From: Anaerolineales bacterium
GTDB lineage: Bacteria > Chloroflexota > Anaerolineae > Anaerolineales > Villigracilaceae
Reading direction: 5' to 3'
Assembly (NCBI GenBank): GCA_020847355.1
Contig: JADLCG010000149.1
Location: 1 to 35,814, forward strand
Length of the DNA: 35,814 nt
Shown here: positions 8,308 to 15,797 of the stretch, in pieces
Layout of the letters: each line of letters starts with the position of its first letter
Numbering within the stretch: position 1 is the stretch's first letter
Program-made: the position numbers and the translations under genes
Notes under the pieces: generated by a model
Seen by the model: the letters and a program-made list of their open reading frames with translations, nothing else
The model's database searches: none
Told to the model about the DNA's origin: nothing

Positions 8308-9678
8308 CTAGGCGCTCAAATTGTTGATCATGTGAATTAATGCGTCAATGCCTTTGTACCACGTGGGCAGGTGCAGTTTTTCGTTGGGAGAGTGCGCGTC
8401 GCCGTCCGGCAGGGCGAAACCGCAGAGGACAGAATCCACGCCGACGTATTGTTGCAATTGAACGACCACGCCAATCGAGCCGCCTTCGCGCGCGAAATAA
8501 GGCTTTCTACCCCAAATTTTTTCTTGCGCTTTGGCGAGCGCCTGCACGCCGATGTTATCCACTTCGGTCAGCGCCGCGCCAGCGTTGTGCAAGCCGATCA
8601 ATTCCCATTTGATTGTTTTGGGCGCGTTCTTCTTCAAATAGGCTTTCAGTTGTTTGAAAACTTCTTCAGGAGTTTGATTCGGCACGAGCCGGCATGAAAT
8701 TTTTGCCATTGCCCAAGCCGGCAACACCGTTTTAGAACCCTGACCCGTAAAACCGGAGAGTAAACCGTTGATCTCTAAAGTGGGTCTGCCGCCGACTCTT
8801 TCCGCGGGCGAAAATTGCGGCTCGCCCCATAACTCTGGCGCGCCGGTAATCTTGAGCAATTCTTTGCGGTTATCGCTGGGCAGACGTTTGAATTCGGCGT
8901 GTTCCTTCGCGCTGATCTTGCGGACTTTATCGTAAAAGCCCGGCAGAGTCACTTTGCCTTTTTTATCGTGCATTCCGGCGATCAATTCAGCTAAGGCTTG
9001 CGCCGGGTTATGGATTGTGCCGCCAAACCCGCCGGAGTGTAAATCTTTGCTTGGTCCATACACGCGCAATTCGGCGTACATCAAGCCGCGCAAACCAGTC
9101 ACAATTGCCGGTTGATTCGGTCCCAACATTCCCGCATCCGGGTTCAAACAAAAATCGGCTTTCAACATGCCTTTATGTTTCTTGATGAACTCGCCGAGAT
9201 GTTCCGAGCCAATTTCTTCTTCGCCTTCGATCAGCCACTTGATATTCACTTTCAAAGCGCCGCTTTTCAAAACGGATTCAACCGCATAGATCGAAGCCAT
9301 AACTTGCGCCTTCATATCCGAAGAGCCGCGCGCGTATAAATTTTCGCCGCGCACTTCTGCCTTAAAAGGATCGGATTTCCATAACTCAAGCGGGTCTACC
9401 GGCTGAACGTCATAATGACCGTAGATCATCATCACTGGCGCGTCTTTTCCGGCGTTCAGCCAATCGCCATAGACCACTGGATGTCCGCCGGTTGGCATAA
9501 TTTGCACGTGTTCCATGCCGATACTTTTTAACTTATTAGCGATCCACTCGGCGCCGCGTTGCATGTCCTGATTATTTTCATCTAAAGTGGAAATGCTCGG
9601 AATGGCGATAATTTCTTTCAACTGTTCCAAAAAGCTGGCTTGATTTTGACGAGCGTATTCAAGGGCAGTGTTTGACAT
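8308..9678 (-). CDS. M20 family metallopeptidase (dipeptidase)
   Basis: 456 residues, normal for M20 dipeptidases of the carnosinase-like group. Metal and catalytic residues are in place: H88 and D90 (YGHYDVQP), bridging D121 (ARGSSDMKAQ), the catalytic Glu pair near E154/E155 (EGEEEIGSEH) and D181 (NPDAG). The lid domain lies about 190-350 (LHSGGFGGTIHNPAQAL). No signal peptide, so cytoplasmic cleavage of dipeptides or related amides is expected. AGGAG precedes the ATG by 7 bases. The gene lies 89 bases downstream of a peptide-binding protein, which fits uptake followed by hydrolysis. Confidence 0.92.
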   Translation of the reverse strand: MSNTALEYARQNQASFLEQLKEIIAIPSISTLDENNQDMQRGAEWIANKLKSIGMEHVQIMPTGGHPVVYGDWLNAGKDAPVMMIYGHYDVQPVDPLELWKSDPFKAEVRGENLYARGSSDMKAQVMASIYAVESVLKSGALKVNIKWLIEGEEEIGSEHLGEFIKKHKGMLKADFCLNPDAGMLGPNQPAIVTGLRGLMYAELRVYGPSKDLHSGGFGGTIHNPAQALAELIAGMHDKKGKVTLPGFYDKVRKISAKEHAEFKRLPSDNRKELLKITGAPELWGEPQFSPAERVGGRPTLEINGLLSGFTGQGSKTVLPAWAMAKISCRLVPNQTPEEVFKQLKAYLKKNAPKTIKWELIGLHNAGAALTEVDNIGVQALAKAQEKIWGRKPYFAREGGSIGVVVQLQQYVGVDSVLCGFALPDGDAHSPNEKLHLPTWYKGIDALIHMINNLSA

Positions 9679-9767
9679 CTTGAACTCCTATGTGATTTTA
9701 TGACGCGCGCTTCGGGCTTAAGCTGAAGCCTGATCAGCGCTTCTTGAACAGCCGCTTCGCCCAAGCT

Positions 9768-11459
9768 TTAGGGTGCGATCGTCGGCACGGCAGTTTCTTC
9801 CAATGCGCGGCGCGTCACCAGATACCATGTATTGATTGAAGATAATCTATCGCTGGTATCGTAAAGCGGCGCAACTTGCACGCCTTGCACTTGCGCGTCC
9901 ACGGCGTACGTGTAAACCGGATAATACAAAGGCAGAGAGGGCATTTCCTTTGTAAACACAACTTGGAAGTTGCGATATAACCGCGCCCTGTCTGAAAAAT
10001 CCGCTGTGATGCGGGCAGTCTCTAAATATTCGCTGGCGGTGCGGTTATCCCATTGCGAATAATTTTGTCCGCCGGTGGCTTCGGCTTGATGCCAAAAAAG
10101 GTAAGGGTCTGGGTCTGGCGTGCGCGCGGTGTTGAGATCCGCTAACGCCGCCTGATAATTTCTGGTCGTTAGAAAATCTTTCACCAAAGAATCATAGGAT
10201 ACGGCTTGCAGGTCCACTTTCACGCCGACTAACGCCCAATTTGCCTGAAGCGCCTGAGCGATTTGAGTGTGGAGTTCATCGTCTGGGTGGGTCAAGGTAA
10301 AGGTCAGGAATTGACCGTCTTTGGCGCGCACGTCTCCGCCGCCCGCCGGAATGACATAACCCTCTTGTTTGAGTAATGCGGCGGCGGCATCTGGGTCATA
10401 ATCCAGATGTTCAATATCCGTGTAGTAAGCCCATGAGCCGGGCAGGATCGGTCCATCCGCAACAATGGCTTGACCTTTCAAAATCTTTGAGGCGATTACG
10501 TTGCGGTTTGTCGCCAGCAATAAAGCGCGGCGCACATTGGCGTTTTGCAGAAATGGCACGGCGGTGTTGTTGTTATTGAGAAATACGAGGCTCAACTGCG
10601 GCAGACGGCTGGTGTAGATGGAGAGAGTCGGCTCGGTCAGCGCGGCTTGCAATACGTCGTCGGTGATGTGGCTCACGCCGAGAACTTCGCCGCTGTTGTA
10701 AGCGTCTAGCGCGCTGGCGGAAGTGGGGTAAAAACGAAAGACGATTTGCTCAATAAAAGCGCGGGGCAAGTAATATTCTTCATTGACCTTGAGCGTTATG
10801 CCGGTGATCTGACCGTTATTGACGATCAACGAATCGAATTTGTAGGGACCAGTTCCAATGGGTTTTAAATTGAACTCAGCCGCCGCAAGTTGATCCGCGG
10901 GAATATTTTCAAGCAGGTGTTTTGGCAAAATCCCAAAAGTGGCGTAATCTAAAAACGGCGCAAACGGTTCAGGCAGAATGAATTGCAAAGTCTGCTCGTT
11001 GAGTTTACGCACTTCAATTTGCGACCACAAATCTTTGATATCTTGAGGGAAGAGCGAGCCGGCGCCTTTGATAGTATCAATGGTGAAGATCACATCGTCG
11101 CTGGTGACTGGCTTGCCGTCATGCCATTTGGCGTTACTGCGAATGGAGAAATTGTAGGTCATGCCGTCTGCGGATTCGCCCCACGAATCTGCGAGGTCTG
11201 GTTGGGGCAAGCCGTCTCCGTCAAACTTAATCAGCCCGCTGAAGATTAAGCGGTCAATATCGCGGTCTACGGAGTTGTTCCAATCCAGCGCGGGGTTGAG
11301 CCGCCCGATTGAGCCGATCAAAGCCTCGGTGTAAATTCCGCCTGGGGCGGGTTTCGGCAGGATCGAAATACTCCCCGGCGATTGCTGACTCAATAATAAG
11401 AGCGCCACAATTACCAGCGTAACCGTCACAACCAAGATTTGCCAACGTAATTTCTTCAT
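9768..11459 (-). CDS. Family 5 (peptide/nickel type) extracellular solute-binding protein
   Basis: 563 residues, close to OppA/DppA length. The N-terminus has two basic residues and a long hydrophobic helix (about 6-24) with no lipobox Cys, so it is probably anchored by an uncleaved helix or cleaved by signal peptidase I. Family features: LNPALDWNNSVDRDIDRLIFSGLI, DLADSWGESADGMTYNFSIR and AKWHDGKPVTSDDVIFT. It should bind oligopeptides or similar ligands outside the cell. No permease or ATPase gene is nearby. An in-frame TAA lies two codons upstream of the ATG, which fixes the start. No Shine-Dalgarno is visible, and the ATG is only 17 bases from a terminator-like hairpin. Confidence 0.9.
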   Translation of the reverse strand: MKKLRWQILVVTVTLVIVALLLLSQQSPGSISILPKPAPGGIYTEALIGSIGRLNPALDWNNSVDRDIDRLIFSGLIKFDGDGLPQPDLADSWGESADGMTYNFSIRSNAKWHDGKPVTSDDVIFTIDTIKGAGSLFPQDIKDLWSQIEVRKLNEQTLQFILPEPFAPFLDYATFGILPKHLLENIPADQLAAAEFNLKPIGTGPYKFDSLIVNNGQITGITLKVNEEYYLPRAFIEQIVFRFYPTSASALDAYNSGEVLGVSHITDDVLQAALTEPTLSIYTSRLPQLSLVFLNNNNTAVPFLQNANVRRALLLATNRNVIASKILKGQAIVADGPILPGSWAYYTDIEHLDYDPDAAAALLKQEGYVIPAGGGDVRAKDGQFLTFTLTHPDDELHTQIAQALQANWALVGVKVDLQAVSYDSLVKDFLTTRNYQAALADLNTARTPDPDPYLFWHQAEATGGQNYSQWDNRTASEYLETARITADFSDRARLYRNFQVVFTKEMPSLPLYYPVYTYAVDAQVQGVQVAPLYDTSDRLSSINTWYLVTRRALEETAVPTIAP

Positions 11460-11476
11460 AATTTATGTAAATAAAG

Positions 11477-11538
11477 AAAGCCGCTTCAGCCTGAACCAAC
11501 ACCAGCACGGCGTGTTGAGTAATGGCGTAGCGGCTTTT
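11477..11538 (-). terminator. Branched terminator-like hairpin after secG
   Basis: On the minus strand AAAGCCGCT (11537-11529) pairs perfectly with AGCGGCTTT (11485-11477), followed by CTTTATTTA. An inner CAACAC/GTGTTG stem gives a branched fold. It lies 15 bases after the secG stop and 17 before the solute-binding protein ATG, so it may reduce read-through into that gene. Confidence 0.55.
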
Positions 11539-11553
11539 GAGGGAAATGAATGC

Positions 11554-11781
11554 TTAATTTCCGCTGATGATAATGATGGCAATGACGAGCCCGAAAAAGA
11601 GCACGCTCAGAACAATTGTCATCCAGAAGAGCACGCGTTCCACCCCGCGGCGCGCGGTGAAAACTCCGCCGGTATCCGCGCCGGATAAACCGCCCAGCCC
11701 GGCGCCCTTGCTTTGCAAGATCACGCTGAGGATTAACCCAACCGAGATTATAATTAAAGAAATATCCAAAAAGTTTGACAT
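11554..11781 (-). CDS. secG: SecG subunit of the Sec translocase
   Basis: 75 residues from ATG 11781, chosen because AAGGAGG lies 8 bases upstream; an in-frame extension to 11844 would run over the promoter. Two membrane helices (about 4-22 and 51-72) flank the conserved loop with LQSKGAGLGGLSGAD and RRGVERVLFWMTIVL, the SecG signature. SecG helps SecYEG move preproteins across the membrane. The gene has its own near-consensus promoter. Confidence 0.92.
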   Translation of the reverse strand: MSNFLDISLIIISVGLILSVILQSKGAGLGGLSGADTGGVFTARRGVERVLFWMTIVLSVLFFGLVIAIIIISGN

Positions 11782-11811
11782 TCGAAGAGCCTCCTTAAAT
11801 TTAGCGGGCAA

Positions 11812-11841
11812 ATTATACCTGTTTGTAAAGCGAATCGTCAA
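11812..11841 (-). promoter_or_regulatory. Sigma-70-type promoter of secG
   Basis: Minus strand TTGACG (11841-11836), an 18-base spacer and a perfect TATAAT (11817-11812). Predicted start near 11805 gives a leader of about 24 bases carrying AAGGAGG. It lies in the 95-bp divergent gap with the PHP gene. Confidence 0.75.
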
Positions 11842-11876
11842 CAAGGCTTGGTTTAATTTATTTGCGAGGAATGTCC

Positions 11877-12938
11877 ATGCACGAAGTCGTCGTCAATTTG
11901 CACATGCACACCCGATATTCTGACGGAAGCGGAATTCACAAAGACCTTGCGGCGGCGGCGCTCAAAACGGATGTGGATGCGATCATCGTCACCGACCATA
12001 ATATTTTAACGCACGGTTTTGAGGGGTATTACAAAGAAAAGAACAAAAAAATTTTAATGCTCATCGGCGAGGAAGTGCACGATCAGGCGCGCAACCCGCA
12101 GAAAAACCATTTGCTTGTCTTCAATGCGGGGCGGGAAGTCGCTACATTTGCGGACGATCCGCAGAGGTTGATTCAGATTGTCCGCGAATCGGGCGGGCTG
12201 GCTTTTTTGGCTCACCCAAACGATCCCGAAGCCCCGGCTTTTCGGGAGACGGATATCTCGTGGGAAGATTGGTCTGTGCAGAACTATACCGGCATAGAAT
12301 TGTGGAACGCGCTCAGCGAGTTGAAAACTGTTGTGCCGACGAAATTGCACGGCGCGTTTTATGCGTTCTTCCCAAGTTTTGTAGCCAGTCAGCCCATCCC
12401 CGCCACATTGACAAAATGGGACGAACTGCTCGCCAGCGGCAGGCGCGTGGCGGCGATTGGCGGCTCCGACGCGCACGCTTTGCAGATGAGTATGGGCGCT
12501 ATTCGGCGCACAATTTTCCCGTATGAATTTCACTTTCGGACGGTCAACACGCACGTTTTGATTTCCGAGCCGTTGAGCGGCGCTGTGGACACAGATAAGC
12601 GCTTGATTTATGAAGCTCTCGCCAATGGACAATGTTTTGTAGGCTACGATTTACCCGCTTCGACGCGAAATTTTCGCTTCACTGCCCAAGGGAAGGATGG
12701 TTCGGTTTCGATGGGCGCTGAGATACCCGCGAAGGGCGGCGTGACTTTGCAAGCCAAACTCCCGTTGGCGGCGGAATTGCGCTTGCTGAAGGATGGCCAG
12801 GTTTTGCAAACTCTGAAAAATCAACAAGCCTGCATCCATATCACTACTGAGCCGGGCGTGTATCGCATTGAGGCTTACCGAAATTATTTGGGCAAGCGTC
12901 GCGGCTGGATTTATAGCAACCCGATTTATGTCAGATGA
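11877..12938 (+). CDS. PHP-domain metal-dependent phosphoesterase
   Basis: 353 residues from ATG 11877; GAGGA ends 6 bases upstream, while an ATG at 11871 would touch the ribosome site. PHP motifs are present in order: H9/H11 (NLHMHTRYSDG), D16, D40-H41 (IVTDHN), E66 and H68 (GEEVH), FLAHPND and GGSDAH. These bind a metal cluster that hydrolyses phosphoesters. The last 80 residues look like a beta domain (VTLQAKLPLAAELRLLKDGQ), as in CehA/McbA-type PHP proteins. No signal peptide. The substrate is not predictable from context; the gene stands alone between divergent secG and the rpsF operon. Confidence 0.85.
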   Translation: MHEVVVNLHMHTRYSDGSGIHKDLAAAALKTDVDAIIVTDHNILTHGFEGYYKEKNKKILMLIGEEVHDQARNPQKNHLLVFNAGREVATFADDPQRLIQIVRESGGLAFLAHPNDPEAPAFRETDISWEDWSVQNYTGIELWNALSELKTVVPTKLHGAFYAFFPSFVASQPIPATLTKWDELLASGRRVAAIGGSDAHALQMSMGAIRRTIFPYEFHFRTVNTHVLISEPLSGAVDTDKRLIYEALANGQCFVGYDLPASTRNFRFTAQGKDGSVSMGAEIPAKGGVTLQAKLPLAAELRLLKDGQVLQTLKNQQACIHITTEPGVYRIEAYRNYLGKRRGWIYSNPIYVR

Positions 12939-13005
12939 GAAAATGCCTTTCGGACGGAAGCCAGTTTCGGCGGAGTCCGGGGCGGTTTTTCGTCAAGAAG
13001 TGTGG

Positions 13006-13011
13006 TAAACT
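13006..13011 (+). promoter_or_regulatory. Possible extended -10 promoter of the rpsF operon
   Basis: TGG-TAAACT (TG at 13003-13004, hexamer 13006-13011) resembles an extended -10 box. No good -35 is seen. It would give a leader of about 95 bases that contains the folded element before rpsF. Confidence 0.35.
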
Positions 13012-13048
13012 CACGCTCGTTAAATTTAGGTGCGTGGTTTTATACGTG

Positions 13049-13105
13049 CCTTTCCGTTCTTGGCAAGCCGACGGTTTGAACAAGAGCATACCCATGGAAA
13101 GGAGG
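13049..13105 (+). promoter_or_regulatory. Structured rpsF leader that can mask the ribosome site (possible S6:S18 autoregulatory element)
   Basis: CCTTTCC (13049-13055) can pair with GGAAAGG (13096-13102), which overlaps the Shine-Dalgarno AAAGGAGG (13098-13105). Inside, TCTTG (13058-13062) pairs with CAAGA (13081-13085), and CAAGCC (13064-13069) with GGTTTG (13073-13078) across a GAC loop. Many bacteria carry an S6:S18-binding RNA with a conserved CCG here; a CCG occurs at 13068-13070. Regulation is inferred from position and fold. Confidence 0.5.
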
Positions 13106-13113
13106 ATTTCCCA

Positions 13114-13398
13114 ATGCGTAAATATGAGTTAGTTTGCATCTTCCAACCCGATTTGGATGAGACCGCGTTTAACGGCGCGCTCGACAAGGTGAAGGGTTGG
13201 ATTAGCGAATCTGGCGGTAGCGTTGATAAGGTGGATGTTTGGGGTCGGCGCAAGTTGGCTTACATCATCAAGAAACACCGCGAAGGACAATACGTCCTTT
13301 TGAACGTCTCTTTGGCGCCAGCCGCTACGACAGATTTGGAACGAAATATTCGTTACCAAGAAAATATTATGCGTCACATGCTTTCTGTGGTTGGTTAG
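13114..13398 (+). CDS. rpsF: 30S ribosomal protein S6
   Basis: 94 residues, typical for bacterial S6. It begins MRKYELVCIFQPDLDE and has the WGRRKLAYIIKKHREGQYVLLN core strand-helix pattern and LERNIRYQENIMRHMLSVV near the end. S6 forms a heterodimer with S18 on the 30S platform. The start at 13114 follows GGAAAGGAGG by 8 bases. First gene of the rpsF-ssb-rpsR operon; ssb begins 48 bases later. Confidence 0.96.
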   Translation: MRKYELVCIFQPDLDETAFNGALDKVKGWISESGGSVDKVDVWGRRKLAYIIKKHREGQYVLLNVSLAPAATTDLERNIRYQENIMRHMLSVVG

Positions 13399-13446
13399 TT
13401 GACGCTTGTCTTCGCCCGGCAATTTTAGAATGACAAGGAGATTGAT

Positions 13447-13866
13447 ATGAGCCGAGGACTTAATAAAGTTCAGATCATCGGTCATCTCGGAAAAGACCCT
13501 GAAATGCGTTATACGCCTTCAGGCAAACCGGTGACCACTTTTTCTGTGGCAGTCAGCCGCGCTTGGAATAGCGCCGATGGCGAACGTCATAATGAAACTG
13601 AATGGTTCAACGTGGTGACTTGGGGCAACCTAGCTGAAATTTGCAAGCAATACTTGGTCAAAGGTCAGCAGGTTTATATTGAAGGTCGGCTTCAAACCCG
13701 CCACTGGGACGATAAAGAAGGTCAAAAGCGAACCAGCGTGGAGATTGTCGCCAACGAGATGATGATGCTGGGCGACCGACACAACGGCAACAACCATGCC
13801 CAAGATGAAGACGCAACCTCGGCGGAGCAGACTCCCGCTTCTGCTGAGGATGAATTTCCGTTCTAA
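13447..13866 (+). CDS. ssb: Single-stranded DNA-binding protein
   Basis: 139 residues. OB fold spans about 1-108: GLNKVQIIGHLGKDPEMRYT, PVTTFSVAVSR, NETEWFNVVTWGNLAE, KGQQVYIEGRLQTRHWDDK. A short flexible tail ends in DEFPF, the acidic tip that recruits replication and repair partners. It lies between rpsF and rpsR, the classic order. AAGGAG lies 6 bases before the ATG. The tail is short and lacks the usual Gly/Gln-rich region. Confidence 0.96.
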   Translation: MSRGLNKVQIIGHLGKDPEMRYTPSGKPVTTFSVAVSRAWNSADGERHNETEWFNVVTWGNLAEICKQYLVKGQQVYIEGRLQTRHWDDKEGQKRTSVEIVANEMMMLGDRHNGNNHAQDEDATSAEQTPASAEDEFPF

Positions 13867-13907
13867 CGCTTAAGCCTAAGTTTGAGCGAATTTGTTTGGA
13901 GTAAATT

Positions 13908-14186
13908 ATGAGTGACGAACGAAATTTTTCCGGCGGCGAAACTGGCGGCGGCGACCGCAAGTTCTTCGCAAAGCCTAAAGTCTGTCAGTTTTGCAACGAC
14001 AAAGCGATTACGATTGATTATAAGAATACGGATTTGCTACGCAAATACGTAACCGAAGAAGGCAAGATCCGCCCGCGCCGTCAAACTGGCGCTTGCGCCA
14101 AGCATCAGCGCTTGGTAGCCGCCGCCGTGAAGCAATCTCGGCATGTGGCTTTATTGCCCTTTGACGGAAAAATCAACGACCGCTAA
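13908..14186 (+). CDS. rpsR: 30S ribosomal protein S18
   Basis: 92 residues. After a Gly-rich start (GGETGGG) come the S18 motifs CQFCND, IDYKNTDLLRKYVTEEGKI and RRQTGACAKHQRLV. The CxxC pair plus a later Cys and His suggest the zinc-binding form, though a fourth Cys is absent. S18 pairs with S6. It ends the operon; rplI, often next in other genomes, is not present and a strong terminator follows. Confidence 0.95.
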   Translation: MSDERNFSGGETGGGDRKFFAKPKVCQFCNDKAITIDYKNTDLLRKYVTEEGKIRPRRQTGACAKHQRLVAAAVKQSRHVALLPFDGKINDR

Positions 14187-14196
14187 ACGCTAAATG

Positions 14197-14233
14197 AATA
14201 CAGGGCATGGGAAAGCCCATGCCCTGTATTTTT
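14197..14233 (+). terminator. Rho-independent terminator of rpsF-ssb-rpsR
   Basis: A perfect 15-bp stem, AATACAGGGCATGGG (14197-14211) with CCCATGCCCTGTATT (14216-14230), loop AAAG, ending in five T. It begins 10 bases after the rpsR stop. Confidence 0.93.
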
Positions 14234-14318
14234 AAGCCTGAGCATCTTGCAATTTAGGCAGGATGATTATTTAACCTGTGGAGAAGCCGAAACGCTTCTG
14301 CATAAAGGAGTACGGAAT

Positions 14319-15731
14319 ATGTCGAACGAACCAGGTCATAAGCCTGCGGCGCATAAAAAGCACATTGCCCGCCTTGAACGCGAGCGAAAACAAACCAAAA
14401 TTGCCCTGTATACATTTTTTGGGATTTTGGCGGCGGTCGTCTTGTTGCTTGTTTATGGCTTTTTAGATGTAAATGTATTTCAATTGAACAAACCCGTCGC
14501 CAAAGTGGGCGATGTGGAAATCCCCGCTTCCGAATTTGAAGCCCGCGTCAAGCTTTATCGCGGTCAGCTTTTATCCAGCTACAACATGTATATGCAGTAT
14601 CAACAGTTTGGCATGGATACGACTCAGCAACTTCAGCAAATCGAAACTAGCTTGAACACGCCCGGCTTAATTGGAAAAACAATTGTTGAGCAATTGGTGA
14701 ATGACGAAATCATCCGTCAAGAAGCGGCGAAGTTAGGCATCACCGTCTCGCCTGAAGAGTTAGAGCAAAAAATTCAGGAAAGTTTTGATTACTACCCAAG
14801 CGGAAGCCCCACGCCAACCGTCACCCCAACTGAATTTGCGACTCCGGAGATTCCTGCCGAAGCCTTTACAGTTGTGACTAAAACGCCGCTGACTTCGCCC
14901 ACGCCTGAAGCAACCGCCACGTTGACCAGTTTGCCCGCCGTCACTGGCACGGTCGAATCCACGGCGACGCTTCAACCGACCGCTACCGCCACTTTCACGC
15001 CCACAGCCGTCCCAACCTTAACTGCTACCGTTGGACCAACGGCTACAGTTACGCCCACCGCCACGCCTTATACCTTAGATGGCTATAAAAATTTGTACGC
15101 TACAACCGTAGCCGGGTTTAGCAAATCTGGCATGAGCGAGGCGGATTATCGCAAATTTATTGAAACGCGCCTCTTGCAGAAAAAACTTGAAGATGCGGTG
15201 ATCAAGGACGTTGTGACAACCAAAGAAGAAGTGTGGGCGCGTCATATCTTAGTCGCCGACGCTACGCTGGCTGTCACAATTATTGAGAAATTAAAAGCCG
15301 GCGAGGATTTTGGCGAACTAGCGAAACAATATTCAACCGATACCGGCTCAGCCGTTAATGGCGGCGACCTCGGTTGGTTTAGCTCTGGTATGATGGTTCC
15401 AGAATTTGAAACTGCGGCGTTTGCGCTTGAAAAATCCGGCGATATTACCCAAGAGCCGGTTAAATCGCAATTCGGATATCACATCATTCAATTGATCGCC
15501 AAACGCGAAATTCTGCGCACCGAATCTGAAATCCAGACGGCGAAAGACGAAGCCTTCGCCAAATGGATCGCAGATGTGCGCGCAAAATATACAGTTGAAA
15601 TTTACGATAGCTTCTGGAAAACCCGCGAACCGCAAGAGCCGAACTTCATCACTATCGCTACCGAAGGCGCCGGGACTGCCATCGCGGCTCAAACTGCAAC
15701 CGCTAAAGCAGAACCAACTTCTACGCCGTAA
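14319..15731 (+). CDS. Membrane-anchored PpiC/SurA-type peptidyl-prolyl isomerase with Thr/Pro insert
   Basis: 470 residues from ATG 14319 (AAAGGAG 9 bases upstream; a longer in-frame start at 14247 would run into the rpsR terminator region). A basic cytoplasmic tail precedes one membrane helix at about 27-48. A SurA/PrsA-like chaperone region begins at about 58 (VAKVGDVEIPASEFEARV, VEQLVNDEIIRQEAAKLGI). It is interrupted at about 161-250 by a Thr/Pro/Ala-rich linker and resumes at 251 (YTLDGYKNLYATTVAGFS). The parvulin domain spans about 303-396: WARHILV, FGELAKQYSTD, NGGDLGWFSSGMMVPEF, FGYHIIQLI. It should help secreted proteins fold outside the membrane. A second low-complexity tail ends the protein. 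Single gene with its own terminator. Confidence 0.9.
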   Translation: MSNEPGHKPAAHKKHIARLERERKQTKIALYTFFGILAAVVLLLVYGFLDVNVFQLNKPVAKVGDVEIPASEFEARVKLYRGQLLSSYNMYMQYQQFGMDTTQQLQQIETSLNTPGLIGKTIVEQLVNDEIIRQEAAKLGITVSPEELEQKIQESFDYYPSGSPTPTVTPTEFATPEIPAEAFTVVTKTPLTSPTPEATATLTSLPAVTGTVESTATLQPTATATFTPTAVPTLTATVGPTATVTPTATPYTLDGYKNLYATTVAGFSKSGMSEADYRKFIETRLLQKKLEDAVIKDVVTTKEEVWARHILVADATLAVTIIEKLKAGEDFGELAKQYSTDTGSAVNGGDLGWFSSGMMVPEFETAAFALEKSGDITQEPVKSQFGYHIIQLIAKREILRTESEIQTAKDEAFAKWIADVRAKYTVEIYDSFWKTREPQEPNFITIATEGAGTAIAAQTATAKAEPTSTP

Positions 15732-15750
15732 GCGGAAGAAAAATATAAAT

Positions 15751-15784
15751 AAAGAGACAGTCCGCGAAAGCGGACTGTCTCTTT
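15751..15784. terminator. Bidirectional terminator between the PpiC gene and smc
   Basis: A perfect 15-bp stem, AAAGAGACAGTCCGC (15751-15765) and GCGGACTGTCTCTTT (15770-15784), with a GAAA tetraloop. T-rich sequence follows on the plus strand and an A-rich tract precedes it, so it can serve both converging genes. Confidence 0.9.
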
Positions 15785-15797
15785 ATTTCGCTCTAAA

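Noticed and set aside
9690..9767. GC-rich partly self-complementary spacer between the solute-binding protein and dipeptidase genes
   Set aside because: Several short arms can pair, but no single clear stem or T run is seen, so I did not call a terminator.
12054..12632. 192-codon minus-strand ORF
   Set aside because: It is antisense to the PHP phosphoesterase, which has all its metal motifs.
12948..12996. Possible terminator after the PHP gene
   Set aside because: CGGAC and GTCCG can pair and TTTTT follows about 9 bases later, but the stem is short and the T run is not adjacent.
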